This document shows, piece after piece, positions 44,166 through 52,937 of a stretch of DNA of 64,000 nt. The notes below the pieces were generated by a model. It did not search any database. It had not been told where the DNA came from and worked only from the letters and a program-made list of their open reading frames with translations. The stretch covers positions 62,001 to 126,000 of the forward strand of contig NZ_QHLQ01000009.1 of NCBI RefSeq assembly GCF_011813015.1, read 5' to 3'. This stretch comes from Parasedimentitalea denitrificans. Lineage in GTDB: Bacteria; Pseudomonadota; Alphaproteobacteria; Rhodobacterales; Rhodobacteraceae. The translations under genes were made by a program, and so were the position numbers. How positions within the stretch are numbered: the first letter of the stretch is position 1; every line of letters begins with the position of its first letter.

Positions 44166-45097
44166 TTGAATACTCGCTTTCTTAGCTCACCCGCCAATCC
44201 CTGTGGTGCAAACAGTGTCAGCAGCACCAAAACCACGCCGGCAATCAGCATATAGGCGGAGGTGATATCGCTGCTCAGGTCGATCAGGTAGAACATAAAG
44301 ATGACGCCGATCAGCGGCCCGATGGTGGTGCCTGCGCCGCCCAATAGCACCCAGAGCAGTGGAAAGATCGAATATTGCACGGTGGCAAAGGTTGCCCCGG
44401 CATAACCAAACAGCAAGGCATAGGCAGCACCCGCCACTCCAGCAATTGTGCCCGAAATCACCACGGCCTTTAGCTTGTGCGCCACGGTATTGTACCCTAA
44501 CATCCGTGCGCGTTCCTCGTTTTCACGTATCGCAACCAAAGTGCGGCCAAAGGGCGATTGCACCAGACGTGCCACGGCCAGAAAACACACCGAAAACAGG
44601 ACTAGTGCAGCGAAATACCGCGCAGTGTCATTGCTCAGGTCCAGCCCAAACAGCACCCGGTCGGCCTGTTGAATAACAAAGCCTTCGTCGCCGCGGGTGT
44701 AGCTGCCGAAATAGAGGATGGTCAGATAACCCGCCTGCGCGAACATCAGTGTTACGATCATAAAGGACACGCCGCTGGTGCGTAGGGCCAGAAACCCGAT
44801 CACAGCCGAGACAATCAGCGCCGAGGCCAGCCCGACCATCAGGGCCGGGGCTGTGGTCAGGTCAAACAGTTCCATCGACAAGCCCAGCCCGTACATGCCA
44901 GCAGCGAAAAACAGCGCGTGGCCTAGGCTTAGCAACCCGGTGTAGCCAAACAGAAAGTTGTAACCGATGGCATAAACCGCCAGCACCATGATGCGGGACA
45001 GGTTGCCGACGTGGTAGGTCGGCAGAACAAAGAACGCTACAAACAGCAGGGCAATCACCCCCAGATGCAGCAGCTGCGAACGCTGGCTATCGGTCAA
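44153..45097 (-). CDS. ABC transporter permease LivM-like
   Basis: 314 residues from a TTG start that overlaps the preceding stop codon (TTGA). About ten membrane segments; YNFLFGYTGLLSLGHALFFAAGMYGLGL and TLVAIRENEERARMLGYNTVAHKLKAVVISGTIAGVAGAAYALL are the LivM signatures, the latter containing the EAA-like loop that contacts the ATPases. A G-rich final segment WVLLGGAGTTIGPLIGVIFM is also typical. Confidence 0.93.
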   Translation of the reverse strand: MTDSQRSQLLHLGVIALLFVAFFVLPTYHVGNLSRIMVLAVYAIGYNFLFGYTGLLSLGHALFFAAGMYGLGLSMELFDLTTAPALMVGLASALIVSAVIGFLALRTSGVSFMIVTLMFAQAGYLTILYFGSYTRGDEGFVIQQADRVLFGLDLSNDTARYFAALVLFSVCFLAVARLVQSPFGRTLVAIRENEERARMLGYNTVAHKLKAVVISGTIAGVAGAAYALLFGYAGATFATVQYSIFPLLWVLLGGAGTTIGPLIGVIFMFYLIDLSSDITSAYMLIAGVVLVLLTLFAPQGLAGELRKRVFKWMP

Positions 45098-46020
45098 TGT
45101 GCCGTTCTCCCCAACAGGCCTTGGGGACGAAACGCCAGCACCATGGCCACCACCAGTGTGGCGATGATCTTTGCCAGTGTGGGCGAGAAGAAGACCGATA
45201 TAATCCCGTCGCTCATTCCGATCAGGATAGCGGCGATCACGGTGCCGGGCAGACTGCCAAGGCCGCCGATGATCACGGTGATAAAGGCCAGCAGCAGCGG
45301 ATCATGCCCCATCAGGTAATGCGCTTGCTGAATTGGTACCACCAGCACCGCGCCGACAGCGGCCAGTCCGGCGCCCAGACCAAACACCCACATGTAAACG
45401 CGGTCTACCGGCACGCCAAAGGCCAGTGCGGTTTCGCTGTCCAACTGGGTGGCGCGCATGATCAGCCCAATTTTGCTGCGGGTAATCACCAGCCACAGGG
45501 CGGTCAGAATACCGATTGCGGCCATGATCACAAATAGCTTGTAGCTGGTGATGCTCAGCCCCCAGGGCCAATACATCGCAAATCCAGCGTCACCAAATTC
45601 AAACCAGGGTAGGGCGATGCGGGTGTTAAACGGAGGCTGCACCGGGCGGGCGTCGGGGCCAAATGTCATCAGCGTTGTTTGCTGAATGATATAGAGCAAG
45701 CCGATTGTGGCCACGATGGTGCGGTCCGGGTCATAGTTGATTTTTTGCAGGATAACCTTGTCCGCTGCGGCGGCAAGGAAACCCACCAACAGTGGCGCGA
45801 TCCCCAGCGCCAGAACAAAACCAATAGCAGGGTGGCCACCAATCAAGGAAGTCACCCACCAAGCGATCACCGCGCCCAGCATATAGAATTCACCATGCGC
45901 CACGTTCACAACGCGCATTACGCCAAAGACGATGCTCAGCCCCATGGCCGTTAGCGCCAGGATCGCGGCGGTAACGGCGCCCTCAAGTGAGGCAAGTAAC
46001 AAGTGCGGCCCAAAATCCAT
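45094..46020 (-). CDS. ABC transporter permease LivH-like
   Basis: 308 residues with LivH signatures MGLSIVFGVMRVVNVAHGEFYMLGAVIAWWV near the N-terminus, IGLIMRATQLDSETALAFGVPVDRVYMWVFGLGAGLAAVGAVLV for the ATPase-contact loop, and ITVIIGGLGSLPGTVIAAILIGMSDGI. It pairs with the LivM-like gene downstream. A 117-base gap containing a large hairpin separates it from the binding-protein gene. Confidence 0.93.
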   Translation of the reverse strand: MDFGPHLLLASLEGAVTAAILALTAMGLSIVFGVMRVVNVAHGEFYMLGAVIAWWVTSLIGGHPAIGFVLALGIAPLLVGFLAAAADKVILQKINYDPDRTIVATIGLLYIIQQTTLMTFGPDARPVQPPFNTRIALPWFEFGDAGFAMYWPWGLSITSYKLFVIMAAIGILTALWLVITRSKIGLIMRATQLDSETALAFGVPVDRVYMWVFGLGAGLAAVGAVLVVPIQQAHYLMGHDPLLLAFITVIIGGLGSLPGTVIAAILIGMSDGIISVFFSPTLAKIIATLVVAMVLAFRPQGLLGRTAH

Positions 46021-46065
46021 AATCGTTCTTTCAAAAAGCTGTTTGGTTCGGCTGTAAGCCGGGCC

Positions 46066-46118
46066 GCGCCTGACCTTCCCCCCGGGAAGGCGCTTTGCAC
46101 CTCCCCAAGGTCAGACGC
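46066..46118 (-). repeat. Intercistronic hairpin between binding-protein and permease genes
   Basis: CTGACCTT (46070-46077) pairs with AAGGTCAG (46107-46114), flanked by near-matching GCGC/ACGC; a nested CCTTCCC (46074-46080) / GGGAAGG (46084-46090) offers an alternative stem. Such structures after a binding-protein gene often stabilise its mRNA or partly terminate transcription, giving more binding protein than permease. Confidence 0.6.
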
Positions 46119-46137
46119 GACCCTTAGTGTTTGGTAA

Positions 46138-47436
46138 TCAGAACGATTGCGTGGTGTAATCCACCTCGTCCTCATACAGACCATCCTCGATCGAGGTCGT
46201 ATGCTCGACCACCAGTTTGCCGTCTGACACCTTGGAAATGTACTGATGCCCAAACGTTTGGTGCGTCTTGCCGTTGAACCGCTTGGCGCCCTGAGGGTGA
46301 TCATCCGACAGCGGCATATCCGACATGGCCTCAACCGCCTCGATCAGCTTGGCGCGATCCGCAGGTCCCTGATATCCGGCAGTTTCCATACCGCGTTTGA
46401 TGATGTTCAGGGTCTCCCAACAGCCAAACATGTGCGAATAGGTCGACACATCCTGCGCATCCTCGACCGAGGCACCATTGTCATCCACGCCCACGGCGGC
46501 ACGGTAGGCCTTGTCGTGGCTGGTCTGGTCGGCCTGCGCGTTACGCGGGTTGCCCTCCCAGAAATAGGTGCCTTCCAGGAACTCCAGTCCGGGGCTCTTG
46601 ATATCCACGGCCTCAAGACTGTCGATAAAGCCAAAGATTTCAGGGCTGCTTGGGCCAAAGAACTCACCCAGTTCCTTGACGAATGTCAGAACCGCTGGGC
46701 CAACCATCACGTGATAGATCACTTCGGTTTCACGCGGGATGCGTGGGAAGTACTTGCTGAACGATGTCTCGGTCGGAGGAATGGCAATGTGCTCGACAAC
46801 CTCGCCACCTTGTGCCTCAATCGCGGCTGTAAAGAAGTCACGATGATCGTGGCCAAAGGCAAAATCAGGGAAGATCATGGTGACCTTCTTGCCCAGATTG
46901 TTAGCTACAAACGGTGCCATCGCCTGAACCTGGCTTTTTACATCGGTAATGCCGGGCTGCAGCGTGTAACGGTTCAGTTTTCCACTGGCGACGTGGTGGC
47001 CTTCGGAAACCACAAAATACGGCAGCTTCAGCTCACCCGCACGCGGCGATGAGCCATAAACAACATGGCTGAACAGGGTGCCAAAGGCGATGTCGCATTC
47101 ATGTTGGGTTGCAAATTTCTCAACCACTTCGGCGCCGCGCTTGGGGTCGGTGCCGTCGTCTTCGGCAACCAATTCTACCGGGCGGCCATTGATGCCCCCC
47201 ATGTCATTGATGCGTTTTACGGCTGCTTCGGTGGTGCGGTTGTACCAGCGGCCATAGGCTGCGCCGATGCCTGTGCGGTGCACCTGAAAACCGATTTTGA
47301 TCGGCGCCGAGCTTTGCGCCTGGGCAAAACCGGACAGGCCGGGCAGGGCGCTAGTCGCCGCAATAGCGCCAGTTCCAGCTGCCATAGTTTTTAGCATTCC
47401 GCGGCGTGTAAATTTGGATTCGGGTTTAGTTACCAT
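46138..47436 (-). CDS. ABC transporter substrate-binding protein (Leu/Ile/Val or amide-urea type), Tat-exported
   Basis: 432 residues with GGGAGG upstream. The N-terminus has a twin-arginine motif (KFTRRGMLK) and a hydrophobic stretch ending ...FAQAQS, so it is exported folded to the periplasm. The mature part is a peripla_BP type I protein: IKIGFQVHRTGIGAAYGRWYNRTTEAAVKRINDMGGINGRPVELVAEDDGTDPKRGAEVVEKF. It is closest in pattern to the amide/urea-binding subgroup. Given the neighbours, nicotinate or a related N-heterocycle or amide is a plausible ligand, but this is inference. Confidence 0.88.
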   Translation of the reverse strand: MVTKPESKFTRRGMLKTMAAGTGAIAATSALPGLSGFAQAQSSAPIKIGFQVHRTGIGAAYGRWYNRTTEAAVKRINDMGGINGRPVELVAEDDGTDPKRGAEVVEKFATQHECDIAFGTLFSHVVYGSSPRAGELKLPYFVVSEGHHVASGKLNRYTLQPGITDVKSQVQAMAPFVANNLGKKVTMIFPDFAFGHDHRDFFTAAIEAQGGEVVEHIAIPPTETSFSKYFPRIPRETEVIYHVMVGPAVLTFVKELGEFFGPSSPEIFGFIDSLEAVDIKSPGLEFLEGTYFWEGNPRNAQADQTSHDKAYRAAVGVDDNGASVEDAQDVSTYSHMFGCWETLNIIKRGMETAGYQGPADRAKLIEAVEAMSDMPLSDDHPQGAKRFNGKTHQTFGHQYISKVSDGKLVVEHTTSIEDGLYEDEVDYTTQSF

Positions 47437-47479
47437 TACTTTTCACCTCCCATAGACGCACCATTCAGCTAGGTGCATT

Positions 47480-47507
47480 GTCGTTATATTGTGTGTATAC
47501 AAACGAC
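47480..47507. promoter_or_regulatory. Operator-like dyad upstream of the ABC importer
   Basis: GTCGTT (47480-47485) and AACGAC (47502-47507) form an inverted repeat with a 16-base AT-rich centre that contains the palindrome TGTATACA (47494-47501), resembling GntR/FCD-type sites. It lies 44-71 bases upstream of the binding-protein start. Confidence 0.4.
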
Positions 47508-47545
47508 TTGTCCAGAAGTTTTTCAAATGAATTTTGCCCTTGGCG

Positions 47546-49060
47546 TTACATCCCGCGCGGAGTGGCCAAAAGCCACAGGCCAAAGATGGTGTACAGGATC
47601 ATGAAAATCGCCAGTGGGATTTGGCTGATCAGGGTCTGCTTTTTGGTCTGATACAGCCGCGCAGCCATACCATGGGCAATCAGAACTGACACCACATGTG
47701 ATGCCACAACAGCCCCGGCCTGAATGAAAAACACCACTTGAACGCTGTCTTTCGTCTTTAGAAAACCTGTTGTTACCTGCGTTTTCGCCAGCCCTAGATA
47801 ATTTGCGCCGGTGATCAAGGGGTCCGTCAGTGCCAGCAGAGCATATTGGCTGTTGACCAGAAAATAGATGAAAAAATGGGCAAAGTGATAGCCAAGTGCA
47901 ATTGGAATGATCGATAAAGAAAACCAGCAGAACGCGGTGGTAAAGGCCACGCGGTCCTGGGATGCAAGGCTGGCATTTGCGGCGCGGATACCGACAAAGA
48001 CCACAGCCGCAAAGACCATGACCAGTGCGACATTCACCGCTAGAATCCCAAAGATGGACTGCCAGAAGATGGCAGATTTCCCAGGGAACATCAGCGGGTT
48101 CACCCCAATTTTCGCCAACCACCAAAAGCTCTCTTTTAAACCGTCAAAACTGCCGACACCCAACAGGGTCAGGCTGAATATCGCGAGGCTGACGGATGGA
48201 ATGCTGAGCGAGAAAAGAGACCAGCCCGGCAGGCCAATGGAAAGACGTGGTACCCAGCGAACCGGAGATATTGCCGCAACGAGACCAAACAGAATGGTAA
48301 AAGGCTCGCAGCGCTGCAGCCAGACCTTGCCGCCAAACAGGATCATGCCGACAAAGGTGAACAGCCAGTAGCCCAGCACAAACTTGGTCAGCCGGGCCGG
48401 GTCCTCTGGGGCGGGGTCTGCAATTTCGAACATGCCAAACGCCAGAAAGATCAGCACTGCAATCCAGTGGCCGCAGAACTTTGGCAGCTTCAGATAGGGC
48501 TGTGGTGACTGATAGCCGATCAGAATTTGGTACAGCCCCGTCCATGGGTTCAGCGCCTGCCAAAGATTGCCCAAAACACCATGCACCAGTACCAGGCCGA
48601 CCCACCAAATGGCCCAGATTGTCAGCGAAAACAGGTTGTTCAGTGGATCATGGGTGCCAAATGCGCCGATTGCGCTGATGGCAAACAGAAACGTCATTGA
48701 GCCAAAACTGGTCACATGTGTCACGTTATCGGACAGTTTGATGCTGAATAGGGGTAGCGGCTTGAACGCAGCCATCAACCGCGCCTCGGACAAGAACGCC
48801 ACACCCAGAATCGACGCAACAACCGCTGCGCATCCGGCAATAATGTAAAGGTCGGTTGGCAGTAGTAGGACCAGCGCCTGTTCAGAGGCATGCGCCTGCG
48901 CGGGCAGAGACTGCAGCAGCCAGATCAGGCTTGCAGCGAATAGACGTCCGATTAGCGAGGGTGAGATGGGACTGTACCTTGGTCTGAAACGGGTGACGTG
49001 CGCCGTGCTTATACGCGGGCAATTGGAAATCTGTACAGTGTCTAGCGGTTTGCCTGTCAT
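47546..49060 (-). CDS. Polytopic membrane protein, function unknown
   Basis: 504 residues from the ATG at 49060. A ~38-residue hydrophilic lead is followed by a signal-like segment ending in LPAQAHASEQ and then about twelve membrane segments with short loops. Recurrent aromatic/glycine motifs (LWQALNPWTGLYQIL, KVWLQRCEPFTILFGLVAAISPV, ALGYHFAHFFIYFLVNSQYALLALTDPL) are conserved-looking. From memory, some relatives are labelled 'fenitrothion hydrolase', but I cannot confirm this and see no hydrolase motif; His residues in GYHFAHFF might bind metal. It lies between the ABC importer and the divergent enamidase gene, so transport or membrane enzymology in the same pathway is possible. Confidence 0.55.
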   Translation of the reverse strand: MTGKPLDTVQISNCPRISTAHVTRFRPRYSPISPSLIGRLFAASLIWLLQSLPAQAHASEQALVLLLPTDLYIIAGCAAVVASILGVAFLSEARLMAAFKPLPLFSIKLSDNVTHVTSFGSMTFLFAISAIGAFGTHDPLNNLFSLTIWAIWWVGLVLVHGVLGNLWQALNPWTGLYQILIGYQSPQPYLKLPKFCGHWIAVLIFLAFGMFEIADPAPEDPARLTKFVLGYWLFTFVGMILFGGKVWLQRCEPFTILFGLVAAISPVRWVPRLSIGLPGWSLFSLSIPSVSLAIFSLTLLGVGSFDGLKESFWWLAKIGVNPLMFPGKSAIFWQSIFGILAVNVALVMVFAAVVFVGIRAANASLASQDRVAFTTAFCWFSLSIIPIALGYHFAHFFIYFLVNSQYALLALTDPLITGANYLGLAKTQVTTGFLKTKDSVQVVFFIQAGAVVASHVVSVLIAHGMAARLYQTKKQTLISQIPLAIFMILYTIFGLWLLATPRGM

Positions 49061-49098
49061 TTCTTCAGCCAAACAGACTTGACCCACTTAATCAATAC

Positions 49099-49117
49099 AT
49101 TAGCATACTAACAAATT
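49099..49117 (+). promoter_or_regulatory. Predicted MarR operator, enamidase promoter
   Basis: ATTAGCATACTAACAAATT contains the near-perfect palindrome TTAGCATACTAA (49100-49111). The same 19 bases, with three changes, lie on the other strand at 58018-58036 upstream of the dehydrogenase operon, in both cases ending 24-25 bases before the start codon. It also sits in the shared region with the divergent membrane-protein gene. Confidence 0.65.
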
Positions 49118-49140
49118 AGCCGCGCCGAGGAGCCTGCACC

Positions 49141-50310
49141 ATGACCGAGAAACTCGTCATCAAAAATATTGGTTTGTTGCTGTCAGGCAAAATGGAGCAA
49201 CCGATACTCGACGGTGATTGCATGATCGCCATTGACGGAAAAATCCACGAGTGGGGCTATGAGAAAGATCTGGATGCCGAGGATGCCACAAGTGTTGTCG
49301 ATGCCCATGGCGTGGCGCTGGCACCGGGGTTGATCGACAGTCACATCCACCCGGTCGTGGGCGATTATACGCCGCGACAACAACAGGTTAACTGGATCGA
49401 CTCGACACTGCACGGTGGTGTCACGACGCTGATTTCGGCTGGTGAAGTCCACATGCCGGGCCGCCCCAAGGATATTGTCGGGCTCAAGGCGATGGCGATT
49501 GCTGCGCAGCGCTGGTACGAGAATTTCCGTCCCTCAGGGATGAAGGTCATGGCCGGCGCACCGGTAATTGAACACGGCATGGTTGAGCAGGACTTCAAGG
49601 ATTTGGCCGACGCCGGTGTCACCCTGCTGGGCGAGGTTGGTCTGGGCACCGTCAAGGATGGCAAGACCGCCAAACAGATGGTGGATTGGGCGCGCAAATA
49701 CGGCATCCAGTCGACCATTCACACCGGAGGCCCCTCGATTCCCGGCTCCGGCCTGATTGATGCCGACATGGTGCTGGAAACTGGCACCGATGTCATTGGC
49801 CACATCAATGGTGGCCACACAGCGCTGCCAGATGATCAGATCATGTGCCTTTGCGAAAGCTGCACAGCGGGGCTGGAGATTGTACACAACGGCAATGAAC
49901 GCGCCGCCTTGCTGACATTGAACACCGCGCGCGAGCTGAAGCAGATGGATCGCATTATCCTCGGCACTGATGGACCTGCTGGGTCAGGGGTTCAGCCGCT
50001 AGGTATTCTGCGCATGGTGGCGATGCTGTCGTCGCTGGGCAATGTGCCAGCTGAAATCGCGTTTTGCTTTGCCAATGGCAACACCTCGCGCCAACGCGAA
50101 TTGGATACCGGCTTGATCGAAAAGGGCTATTGCGCTGACTTTGTGTTGATGGATCAGGCCCAGCACGCGCCGGGCAAAAACTTGCTTGAATCGGTGGAGC
50201 AGGGCAATCTGCCTGGTGTTGGGATGACCATCATCGACGGTGTTGTGCGCAGCACCCGCAGCCGAAATACGCCACCTGCAACGCGGTTGCCCGAGGTTTT
50301 GGAAGGGTAG
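49141..50310 (+). CDS. Enamidase-like amidohydrolase (nicotinate catabolism)
   Basis: 389 residues with CGAGGAG upstream. It is a metal-dependent amidohydrolase: LAPGLIDSHIHPVVGDYTPRQ gives the HxH metal motif, HTGGP and GHINGGHTALPDD further ligands, IILGTDGPAGSGVQPLGILRM the catalytic Asp, and a C-terminal composite sandwich ends the protein. The overall pattern matches enamidase of Eubacterium barkeri, which opens 1,4,5,6-tetrahydro-6-oxonicotinate to 2-formylglutarate and ammonium. The nearby 6-hydroxynicotinate reductase gene makes its substrate. Enzyme name is by homology and context; other cyclic amides remain possible. Confidence 0.82.
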   Translation: MTEKLVIKNIGLLLSGKMEQPILDGDCMIAIDGKIHEWGYEKDLDAEDATSVVDAHGVALAPGLIDSHIHPVVGDYTPRQQQVNWIDSTLHGGVTTLISAGEVHMPGRPKDIVGLKAMAIAAQRWYENFRPSGMKVMAGAPVIEHGMVEQDFKDLADAGVTLLGEVGLGTVKDGKTAKQMVDWARKYGIQSTIHTGGPSIPGSGLIDADMVLETGTDVIGHINGGHTALPDDQIMCLCESCTAGLEIVHNGNERAALLTLNTARELKQMDRIILGTDGPAGSGVQPLGILRMVAMLSSLGNVPAEIAFCFANGNTSRQRELDTGLIEKGYCADFVLMDQAQHAPGKNLLESVEQGNLPGVGMTIIDGVVRSTRSRNTPPATRLPEVLEG

Positions 50311-50338
50311 CGCCCTCCCGTGGGGAGGGGCGGGCGCT

Positions 50339-50358
50339 GCCCGGCCTGTCAGCCGGGC
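50339..50358. terminator. Hairpin between enamidase and marR genes
   Basis: GCCCGGC (50339-50345) and GCCGGGC (50352-50358) form a 7-bp GC stem with a 6-base loop between convergent genes, next to further GC-rich self-complementary sequence (50311-50338). No T-tract, so termination efficiency is uncertain. Confidence 0.55.
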
Positions 50359-50377
50359 GGAAGTTTGAAGTTGGTAT

Positions 50378-50815
50378 TCAGGTTAGCTTGCGCAGCAATT
50401 TCACGAACTTTTTCTGTTCCGCCGGGGTTAGCGGCTCCAGCGTTTTGGCTGTGATATCATGGGCAACCGGGAACATGGCTTCAACCAATTCCAACCCCTG
50501 TTCTGTCAGCGAAATCAAACTGCGTCGCTTGTCGTTTGGGTCGGCCTCAACAATGGCGTAGCCCTTTTTACGCAACCGATCCACCACGCCTTTGATAGTG
50601 GCGACATCCATCGATGCCAGCCGCCCCAACTGGTTTTGAGAGCATTTTCCCTGCTCATGCAGCCGCGCCAGTGTGGCAAATTGGGTTGCAGTAAGTCCTT
50701 GTAAAGCAAGGGACTGATAGATCGTCGCGTGTTTTTGACTGGCCTGACGCATCAGGTAGCCCACCTGATCATCCAGAATGTAGTCGTAGTCATTTCCAGT
50801 CTTCGGGTCGGGCAT
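50378..50815 (-). CDS. MarR family transcriptional regulator
   Basis: 145 residues. The winged helix reads LTATQFATLARLHEQGKCSQNQLGRLASMDVATIKGVVDRLRKKGYAIVEADPNDKRRSLISLTEQG, the MarR hallmark DxRxxxxxLT being NDKRRSLISLTEQG. It lies between the enamidase gene (convergent) and the end of the dehydrogenase operon (same strand). Operator-like sites precede it and both catabolic units, so it is the likely repressor; MarR proteins in catabolic clusters usually sense the aromatic substrate. Confidence 0.92.
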   Translation of the reverse strand: MPDPKTGNDYDYILDDQVGYLMRQASQKHATIYQSLALQGLTATQFATLARLHEQGKCSQNQLGRLASMDVATIKGVVDRLRKKGYAIVEADPNDKRRSLISLTEQGLELVEAMFPVAHDITAKTLEPLTPAEQKKFVKLLRKLT

Positions 50816-50842
50816 AGTCTCTCTTCTCGGTCACGAATTTTG

Positions 50843-50858
50843 TTCGTGTTAGTACGAA
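50843..50858 (-). promoter_or_regulatory. Predicted MarR operator at its own promoter
   Basis: TTCGTGTTAGTACGAA is an inverted repeat (TTCGT / ACGAA) that contains TGTTAGTA; its complement TACTAACA is also present in the enamidase operator at 49106-49113. It lies about 30 bases upstream of the marR start. Confidence 0.5.
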
Positions 50859-50924
50859 AGCAGCCGACGAGCAACGTTGATCGTATAGTCAACAGGCATC
50901 ACTTGGCGCGAAGCGCGGCAAAAC

Positions 50925-51509
50925 CTACCGCAATCCATCCTCGCCAATCGCCTCTTCCGTCGTCAGTCCGCCCACGCGCGGCAGTGGTCGACCACTATCT
51001 GTTACCGCCACGGCCACCATGATCTCATTGGCCCGCGGGGCATCGTTCAGGCGGACCTCGATCCCATCAAAATGACTGCGAACATAGGCAGCATCTTTGT
51101 GGCCCAGCGGCACATCCAACACCTGACCGGGGCTGCCCATTTTCTTCGATGACGGAACCAACGCGGCACCTTTTTCAACCGCCTTGCGCAATGGCGCGCC
51201 CAGTTGCGGGTGTAGGATGGCAGCGGCATGTTCCAGCTCGCCGTTTTCACCAACCATCGCTGATTTGCCATAACTTTCAGCCTGTTCCGGGGTGATGCCC
51301 AGTGCTGCAACGCACTTTTCGCCCAGTAAGCCGCCCAGCTCAGCGCCGATTTCCATCAGGTCTGACAGATCCTCTTGGTATTGCCGGGCAAAGGGGTTTT
51401 CGATCACCGCAACAGCCACCGCCTTGCGGGTGGGCGGGTTGATCACACGACCGATTTCGGAATGTACTTCTTCGACGTTCACCGCGATTTTGCGAATTTT
51501 GGCAGTCAT
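50925..51509 (-). CDS. DUF1185 (amino-acid synthesis) family protein
   Basis: 194 residues, last gene of the six-gene operon, overlapping its paralogue upstream by ATGA. Family segments: IRKIAVNVEEVHSEIGR, AVAVIENPFARQYQEDLSDLMEIGAELGGLL, YGKSAMVGENGELEHAAAILHPQLGAPLRKAV, ALVPSSKKMGSPGQVLDVPLGHKDAAYVRSHFDGIEVRLNDAPRANE. As I recall, solved structures of this family have a chorismate-mutase-like trimer fold with no proven activity. The context suggests an accessory or missing step in N-heterocycle breakdown. Confidence 0.85.
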   Translation of the reverse strand: MTAKIRKIAVNVEEVHSEIGRVINPPTRKAVAVAVIENPFARQYQEDLSDLMEIGAELGGLLGEKCVAALGITPEQAESYGKSAMVGENGELEHAAAILHPQLGAPLRKAVEKGAALVPSSKKMGSPGQVLDVPLGHKDAAYVRSHFDGIEVRLNDAPRANEIMVAVAVTDSGRPLPRVGGLTTEEAIGEDGLR

Positions 51510-52087
51510 CGTAACCCATCCTCTCCTTTAATATCCCAGGCCTCTAACCCGCCTGACCGTGAATGCACCCGTGGCCCGGTTGTCATCACCAGCGCAAAGG
51601 CCAGTTCATTCGCGCGCGGCGCATCGTTGCAGCCTACCTCCATTGAATCGAAATGGCTGCGCACATAGGCGGCATTCACATGGGTGATCGGCACATCCAG
51701 CCGTGCGCCAACGCCGCCTACCTTTTTCGACGATGGCACAATGGCGTTTGCGGTGCCAAGCAATTGCCGCATCGCATAGCCGCCCGGCGCATGCCACAGC
51801 GCACCGTGCTCCAGTTCGCCACCTTCACCGACCAGCGATCCCTTGCCGTAGCCCTCGATCTTGTCCGGCCCGCCCAGCATGTCCAGCAACCGTTGTGCCA
51901 TTTCCAACCCCAATGGCTTCAGATCTTCCATAAAGCCTTGGATTTCAGGCTCATACTTCCCGGCAAAGGGGTTCTGGATGATCGCCATGATAGAGCCACG
52001 CAGCAGCGGGGTATCTACGACGGGGCCGCCCTCGTGATAGATTTCCTCACGCGAGGAGATGATTTTGCGAATGATAAGATCAGGCAT
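51506..52087 (-). CDS. DUF1185 (amino-acid synthesis) family protein, paralogue
   Basis: 193 residues from the ATG at 52087, which overlaps the stop of the UPF0280 gene by 8 bases; the longer frame is inside that gene. It shares with its neighbour IIQNPFAGKYEPEIQGFMEDLKPLGLEMAQRL, YGKGSLVGEGGELEHGALWH, AIVPSSKKVGGVGARLDVPITHVNAAYVRSHFDSMEV and NDAPRANE. The two proteins are divergent enough to be different subunits or to act on different intermediates. Confidence 0.85.
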   Translation of the reverse strand: MPDLIIRKIISSREEIYHEGGPVVDTPLLRGSIMAIIQNPFAGKYEPEIQGFMEDLKPLGLEMAQRLLDMLGGPDKIEGYGKGSLVGEGGELEHGALWHAPGGYAMRQLLGTANAIVPSSKKVGGVGARLDVPITHVNAAYVRSHFDSMEVGCNDAPRANELAFALVMTTGPRVHSRSGGLEAWDIKGEDGLR

Positions 52088-52937
52088 AAAGCTGCGTCCT
52101 AACTGAAGGGGTAAACCCGGTGTTTCCAACCAACCGGCAGTGTCCTTGCAGGTACAGAGCGGCGGTGATGATGTGATTTTCGCGCTGCATTTCCAGCGCT
52201 CTGCGTTCTCCGGCGTCTAGCGCCGCGTGAATGTCGCCGTCTGATAAGGTGTCGCAACCAGTCACCACCAACTGCTCACCCAGATCGCTGTCATCTTGCA
52301 GGTCACTGGCAGGCTGTCGGTAAATGGCAAGGTGGCCGGGCAGGTCCACTGCATTGGCAATCAATGTGGCGGCGGCATCTGCCTGCGCGGCAGTCTTGGC
52401 CAGCACCGTCACACTGTCCGCTATCCCTAGCGACAGGCTGCGCCCATGTCGGCCTGAGGTGGCAATGCCACCAACTCCGCTGGCATGGGAAATGTCGATC
52501 CGCCCCAGATCTTGGCCCTGATGATCGTTCATTGCAGTGACAAACGTTTGACCCGGGCCAAGGTGCAGGGCAATGTCGCCGCCATTGTTGACATATGCGC
52601 GCTGTATCGGCGTTGCGACACGCATCGCCTCAAGAACAGTATCCGCCACCGCACCAGCCACCGCAGCCATCGGTGTAACAAAGGTCTGGCAATGGGGGCG
52701 GATGGCCTGATCCATGCGCCTGGCAATGGTCCCGTTAGGAGAGGGGGAGTGCCTAGTGATCTGTGATTGCAACAAAGGCAGTTCCATCACCAGTTCTTCC
52801 AGCACAGTTTCAAACCGAGCCTCCGCTGCAGCAAAGGCAACCTTGCGATCTCCATCCGCGCCAATCACCAGGTCGATTGGCCCATGCTGCAAATGCAGCC
52901 GGGTGCCACAGGGCAATATGCGGGCAGCTGGACCCAT
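52080..52937 (-). CDS. UPF0280 family protein (ApbE-like fold)
   Basis: 285 residues from the ATG at 52937, overlapping the reductase stop (TGATG). The segment AGAVADTVLEAM followed by RAYVNNGGDIALHLGPGQ resembles the flavin-binding AxVNxGGDI motif of FAD:protein FMN transferases (ApbE); SHASGVGGIATSGRHGRSLSLGIADSVTVLAKTAAQADAAATLIANAVD is also ApbE-like. The metal-ligand pattern of true ApbE is only partly visible. No function is established for UPF0280; being nested between a reductase and DUF1185 genes suggests a role in maturing a flavoenzyme of the pathway. Confidence 0.82.
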   Translation of the reverse strand: MGPAARILPCGTRLHLQHGPIDLVIGADGDRKVAFAAAEARFETVLEELVMELPLLQSQITRHSPSPNGTIARRMDQAIRPHCQTFVTPMAAVAGAVADTVLEAMRVATPIQRAYVNNGGDIALHLGPGQTFVTAMNDHQGQDLGRIDISHASGVGGIATSGRHGRSLSLGIADSVTVLAKTAAQADAAATLIANAVDLPGHLAIYRQPASDLQDDSDLGEQLVVTGCDTLSDGDIHAALDAGERRALEMQRENHIITAALYLQGHCRLVGNTGFTPSVRTQLYA

